IMG/VR virus record: IMGVR_UViG_3300008107_000400 | Span: 1-26,638 of that record | Length of the DNA stretch: 26,638 nt | Reading direction: 5' to 3' (one strand) | Origin: a virus | In this document: one piece after another, positions 22,387 to 26,638 of the stretch | Position numbering within the stretch: position 1 is the first letter of the stretch | How the letters are laid out: every line of letters begins with the position of its first letter | Program-made: the position numbers and the translations under genes | Notes under the pieces: generated by a model | Databases searched by the model: none | Told to the model about the DNA's origin: nothing | The model's input: the letters and a program-made list of their open reading frames with translations, nothing else

Positions 22387-25300
22387 TTATGTTAAGAAAT
22401 AACTCAGGGCTGTTGGTAAGCCCCTTACGCCGCCTGTGAAATTAAATGTTGCTTTCATTAAAATTGTGCCACCGGTTGTTGTTGTAATCTGAGATCCAGA
22501 TATTTGAATAAACCCGGCTGTAACACTATTTACGTTCAATGCAGCACCACCACCACCAATTTGTGATGTGATATATGCTTTAATTGCTCTCTGCGTCGGT
22601 ACGATGTTATCTGAGTTAGCTGTAAAGAAAGGATCTGTTGAGAATTCTGAAATCGTTGCCGAACTTCCGCCTAAACTTACAGCACCTAATGTAATTTCTT
22701 GCAACCCTGAAATATTAAATGCATCTGCGTTTAATGTTGCAATACCAGTTGACTGTTCAATAGTAAACAAGTCTCCGACCCTAAAGTTACCGTCTTGGTC
22801 AGTACTTGTAAAGAACACTCGGCCGCCATTGCTTTCAACAGTTTCATTATCTTGTACTGGTTCTTGTGTAGGTGTGTTTGGATAATTTGTTTCAGATAAA
22901 TTTCCAGTTCCGATATCTAAGAAATCGTGTCCAGTTAATCGTACTTGACTATATCTAATTCTTGTTGAAACACTGACTGCATCGTTAGGTGAATCAAAAA
23001 GTGACACATCGGGACTAACTTGGAAAAATGCTGAATAACTACCATCGTACAGTCCAGCTAACGAAACAATGTTAACTAGTTTAAATGTTTGATTTGGTAA
23101 ATGTCCAAATACTACATTAGATCCGGAAACTGGTTCTGATGTTAATCTCTTAACAGCAATAAATTGTCCGCTTTGGAAATTACTAGCATAACCGTCACCT
23201 GTATCTAGTTCGACACTAGCTGATAAGTATCCGACTCCTCTATTAGTAAAACTTGGATTTGCAAGGGCACCGTTACCGATTCTAACGCTAGTCGGTGCTT
23301 CGTAGATGTTATTCGGATCAGTAATAGTAATAGTTGGCGCAACTGTGTATCCAGATCCTGGTTCTAATAGTCTAATAGCAAAGATCTTGTTATTTGATAC
23401 GTATGCTCGAGCTCTAGTTGTAGCACCTACTAATATAGAACTTGCTACTGTTCCTGCTGTACTTCTTTGTACTGCTACCCAAATGCCACTTTGGTTAGGA
23501 TTGCCGTGGGCAACACCACTAAAGCCGTTGGCTGCTGTACTAGTTGTTCTCGAAGTCCAGTTTATACCATCTTCAGAACTTGCAGCTTGTGTTGACTGGC
23601 TTACTGCTAAAAACACGCCTTGACCGTAGGCAATTCTTGTCCATTGTGCAGTAGCCGGTAGTGTGCTTGCAGTCCACGTTATACCGTTTAAACTATAAGC
23701 AGCAGCAGTGCCGCTAGTGTTCGATACTGCAACAAATCTATTGTTACCCCATGATATTGACTGCCAGTTAGAACTAGCTAGTCCGGTTGCTGCAATCCAG
23801 TTTACACCACCGTTTGTAGAGTATGCAGATGTAGTTCCGCCACTAGCCACTGCAACAAATTTCCCACCACCGTAGGCAATGCCTGTCCATGCTGCGCTTG
23901 TCAAAGCTGCACCGGTCCCACCTGCGGTCCATGTTATACCACCATTGGTACTGTATGCGTTAACTGAGCTGCCTGTGGCAATTGCCACCCAACGACCGTT
24001 TCCATAGGCAATTGCGGTGTAAGAACCAGCTGGTAGTGCTCCACCAGCAGCCCATGTTACACCACCGTCTACAGAATATGTTGTGCCGGTAGTTCCGCCA
24101 CTGGCAATTGCCACTAGATGATTAGCAATAGGTGCTGCTGTTCCTGTTGTTGCACCGCCTGTGCCGGTAGCAATAAATCTTGTGCCTACTATATTAGCAC
24201 TGGCACCAATACTAGTCCAAAGAGTATTACCTAATGTTAGTATTTGATAGGCTCGACCTGTTACAAAAGACCCAGCAGTTTCTGTCGCAGTAAGGGCACC
24301 CTCTGCCATAGCAATCCATGTGGTATTTGCTGCCAGTACTCCGGTTCTAGCTGTCCACGTTGTTCCGTTAGCTGAAGTATCAACTGTGTTTGTTCCAGTA
24401 GCAAGAGCTACAAAGTTTCCGCCTGCAGCATATCCGCTGAATTCAAAAGCCTGTATAGCACCAGTAATACTGTTAACTGATGTAATAGTAATAGTAATAT
24501 CGTTAGTAGTACTTGCACCGCCTAAATTTGTTCCTGCTAGAGTAATTGTGTCTAATCTAGCATATCCAGTACCAGCATTTATAATATCAACAAATGAATA
24601 TTTTGTGTTTTTTCTAGTTACATTAAAACTAGCACTCAAGCCGCTACCTGATGTAGTTCCAGTAACTGAAGTATAAAGTTTAGTAATTGGTGCATACTTA
24701 GTATCAACCCACGTTAATGTAGATGCGGTTGTTCTAGCATTAGTGCTGTAACTTGGCGATGTGAATGAAATTCTAGGTTCAATTATATATGTAGTAGAAG
24801 CATCAGGTGATACAATAGTTGTACCTGATACCACATGATCCCACCCAGCAGCACCAGTAGTCTCTCTAGTAACTGTTGCAATTTTTGTACCAGCATTGTA
24901 TGTAGCAATGATACCAAATTGTCCTGCACCACTACCACCTGTTAGATAAACTTTCATACCAACGTATGCTGCACTAATTTCACTATCAGTAGCCGCAATG
25001 GTAATTTGTGTAGCAGTTCCGCCTTGGGCTGTGTTAGCGTTTGAAATATAGTCAATACCGCCATAATTGCCGTCAGCTTCCGGAGCATCAGTACTATCAT
25101 CAATGTTATCTAATAATCTAACTTGAAAGACTGCGCCGTCTCGGAATTCATCTTGTTCGGTTGCTGCATTTATACCTGCACCACTAATAGCCCATGTGGC
25201 AGCAGTATAATCAGTTCCTGCATTGTTAAATTCAAATTGATAAACAGTATCAACAGAATTTGTAAGTACTGATCCTACTTCTGCTCGGAATTGCTTATTA

Positions 25301-26638
25301 TCAACTACTGCAGTATTTGGAGTTTCTGTAGAATCGAATCCTTCAGCTACCGATCCAAAGTCTCCGTAAGAATTATTACCATTAGTACCACGAATACGTC
25401 CGCCATTCTCAGCTAGGTATCCAATATGAGAATAGTATGAGAATACTGAAACAAGTTCAGCTCTAGCATTATTAGTAATCCATGCTCCAATACCGTCTGA
25501 TATAACCTGTGTAAAGTCATTAGATGTAATAGATTTATTGCCGCCATTGTGTAAACTACCGTCTACTTTCTGTCCAATTGCAGCATTACCAAATGTTGTT
25601 ACGTTTTGTACGTACGGGCTACGACTAGTAATCCATGTACTAGAGTCAGCAGGGCCCCATCCTGGATCTAAACTTGCATATGCACCTGCACTAACCCTTG
25701 AAGTTCCGTAAGCATTAGGTGCTAGTAGATCTCCGCTTAAATCAGCTAATGTTTGATTTCTTAGACCTGTACCATTTCTTAGATAATACATGTCTTCTTC
25801 TAAGCTACCGGCGACTGCATTAGAATAATAACGAGCTGCTAATAATGATTTGTAGTTCCCTGGATACTTAAGATCATATTTGATAGCGTCAATATACGCA
25901 TTAACATCTCTTTCACACGCTGCAGTATCATAGAACAAACTTACAGTCATTGACCCTGAAGGAACAGTTGCTAGATTTATTGGTGTTGTTCCGTTAGCCG
26001 CAGCTGCAATTTTAAAAGTAGTAGGGCTTACTACATTTTGCACATAGTATTGTATACCAGCGTCAACATTACCAAATACTGCACCGCTAAATGAAATAAT
26101 TGTATTTCTTTGCAACCAGCTGGTGTCACTAATAGTTAATATATTAGACCCTGAGGTAGTAGCTGTTACTGTGCCAGTGTACGTAGAGGCAATGTATGCA
26201 GAAATTTCATTTACCATGTAATCTCTGTTACGTTCTAATTGTAAGACTGCATAGTAGATATTAGCGAATCCATCAACACACGACGAACCTTCGTTAGTTG
26301 CACCAAAGAGAATGTCGTCCAGCGTGGTCATTAGCGTTTCAATACGTGCTTGCGCGGTTGCATCGCCGCCAACATTTGATTTAGCCAGTGTTTTTACATA
26401 GCTAAATGCTGCACGAGTGGCTGCTTTCTGATTTAAACTGAATACATCACTAGCTGAACTTCTTAAATAGGCATAAGCTGCTTTAATTGTTTGAAAGTTG
26501 CTGTTAAACATGAAGTCGTAGCCGACTGCATCAAGAATAATTCTTGCATCACGCTGACACTTGGCACTGTTGTAGCTTAATGTTGGATAGTTAGCGGTAA
26601 TGAAACTAGTCATACTAGTTACAATTGTACCTACTGCT
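22387..26638 (-). CDS. Giant fibre/baseplate structural protein with beta-propeller (5' end outside the window)
   Basis: At least 1408 residues are visible from the first ATG at 26613. The frame stays open to the right edge (eight more codons) and no ribosome binding site precedes that ATG, so the gene is probably partial. Numbering below is from that ATG. Two copies of a Cys-x-Arg-Asp module occur (about 12-50, KCQRDARIILDAVGYD; about 228-266, ACERDVNAYIDAIKYD). Residues about 724-1043 hold six propeller-like blades with YGxGxFVAVxxG and YSxNGGxTW motifs (BNR/sialidase type). Blade 1 is followed by an inserted GRAYQILTLGNTLWTSIGAS module (776-827). The C-terminal 150 residues (QDGNFRVGDLFTIEQSTG, then TQRAIKAYITSQI) match a conserved fibre end domain. 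It is likely a host-contact protein. Confidence 0.85.
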   Translation of the reverse strand, partial: AVGTIVTSMTSFITANYPTLSYNSAKCQRDARIILDAVGYDFMFNSNFQTIKAAYAYLRSSASDVFSLNQKAATRAAFSYVKTLAKSNVGGDATAQARIETLMTTLDDILFGATNEGSSCVDGFANIYYAVLQLERNRDYMVNEISAYIASTYTGTVTATTSGSNILTISDTSWLQRNTIISFSGAVFGNVDAGIQYYVQNVVSPTTFKIAAAANGTTPINLATVPSGSMTVSLFYDTAACERDVNAYIDAIKYDLKYPGNYKSLLAARYYSNAVAGSLEEDMYYLRNGTGLRNQTLADLSGDLLAPNAYGTSRVSAGAYASLDPGWGPADSSTWITSRSPYVQNVTTFGNAAIGQKVDGSLHNGGNKSITSNDFTQVISDGIGAWITNNARAELVSVFSYYSHIGYLAENGGRIRGTNGNNSYGDFGSVAEGFDSTETPNTAVVDNKQFRAEVGSVLTNSVDTVYQFEFNNAGTDYTAATWAISGAGINAATEQDEFRDGAVFQVRLLDNIDDSTDAPEADGNYGGIDYISNANTAQGGTATQITIAATDSEISAAYVGMKVYLTGGSGAGQFGIIATYNAGTKIATVTRETTGAAGWDHVVSGTTIVSPDASTTYIIEPRISFTSPSYSTNARTTASTLTWVDTKYAPITKLYTSVTGTTSGSGLSASFNVTRKNTKYSFVDIINAGTGYARLDTITLAGTNLGGASTTNDITITITSVNSITGAIQAFEFSGYAAGGNFVALATGTNTVDTSANGTTWTARTGVLAANTTWIAMAEGALTATETAGSFVTGRAYQILTLGNTLWTSIGASANIVGTRFIATGTGGATTGTAAPIANHLVAIASGGTTGTTYSVDGGVTWAAGGALPAGSYTAIAYGNGRWVAIATGSSVNAYSTNGGITWTAGGTGAALTSAAWTGIAYGGGKFVAVASGGTTSAYSTNGGVNWIAATGLASSNWQSISWGNNRFVAVSNTSGTAAAYSLNGITWTASTLPATAQWTRIAYGQGVFLAVSQSTQAASSEDGINWTSRTTSTAANGFSGVAHGNPNQSGIWVAVQRSTAGTVASSILVGATTRARAYVSNNKIFAIRLLEPGSGYTVAPTITITDPNNIYEAPTSVRIGNGALANPSFTNRGVGYLSASVELDTGDGYASNFQSGQFIAVKRLTSEPVSGSNVVFGHLPNQTFKLVNIVSLAGLYDGSYSAFFQVSPDVSLFDSPNDAVSVSTRIRYSQVRLTGHDFLDIGTGNLSETNYPNTPTQEPVQDNETVESNGGRVFFTSTDQDGNFRVGDLFTIEQSTGIATLNADAFNISGLQEITLGAVSLGGSSATISEFSTDPFFTANSDNIVPTQRAIKAYITSQIGGGGAALNVNSVTAGFIQISGSQITTTTGGTILMKATFNFTGGVRGLPTALSYFLT

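Noticed and set aside
23485-24444. Direct repeats that might be a CRISPR array or tandem mobile repeats
   Set aside because: The repeats are in-frame protein blades within one long gene, with variable sequence and no spacer structure.
1-26638. Search for tRNA genes, integrase, attachment sites or insertion sequences
   Set aside because: No cloverleaf-like segment, transposase, recombinase or terminal repeats could be recognised by eye. A program-based search could still find a diverged tRNA.

Overview
This window is a structural-gene region of a T4-like tailed phage (myovirus). It most resembles the T4-like phages of aquatic bacteria (cyanophage/pelagiphage type). The basis is recognisable T4 homologues: gp13, gp14 and gp15 neck/tail completion, gp16 and gp17 terminase, gp18 sheath, gp19 tube, gp4 head completion and gp1 dNMP kinase. 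T4-type late promoters (NNTAAATA) and several 2-oxoglutarate/Fe(II) oxygenases also fit. No tRNA, rRNA, photosynthesis gene or other host marker is visible, so the host is not determined. Coding density is very high and no gene-free stretch exceeds 300 bases.

Layout. Positions 1-173 hold a terminator, a late-promoter-like box and the first codons of a minus-strand gene leaving the window. From 174 to 12105 everything runs on the minus strand. In transcription order it is gp18 sheath, gp19 tube, a tube-like protein, a small conserved protein, gp4 nuclease, gp16 small terminase, two unassigned proteins, gp17 large terminase (broken), and a 717-residue unassigned protein. From 12215 to 14628 lie an HNH-type zinc protein (plus) and, on the minus strand, dNMP kinase, two small proteins and gp13. 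From 14668 to 19006 a plus-strand operon carries gp14, gp15, a Nudix hydrolase, a 90-residue protein and a 2OG-Fe(II) oxygenase. From 18992 to the right edge a minus-strand distal-tail operon carries a giant fibre/baseplate protein (entering from beyond the edge), two small tail proteins, an Ig-domain fibre protein and two more 2OG-Fe(II) oxygenases.

Regulation. NNTAAATA boxes precede many genes. At five starts the box ends exactly 5-6 bases before the ATG, and at a sixth 7 bases before it, leaving no room for a Shine-Dalgarno site and predicting leaderless or almost leaderless late mRNAs. gp18 and gp13 instead have a perfect TATAAATA followed by a strong ribosome binding site. Intrinsic terminators separate several modules. 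The dNMP kinase has a near-consensus sigma-70 promoter, so an early-type unit sits among late genes.

Main points for a second look: (1) the large terminase is split by a frame change and lacks roughly 45-50 residues after Walker A; (2) the tight promoter-ATG architecture; (3) sheath, neck and tail-completion proteins enlarged by extra, apparently surface-exposed modules; (4) three different 2OG-Fe(II) oxygenases next to the distal-tail genes; (5) an inverted and reordered 13-to-19 gene block compared with T4.
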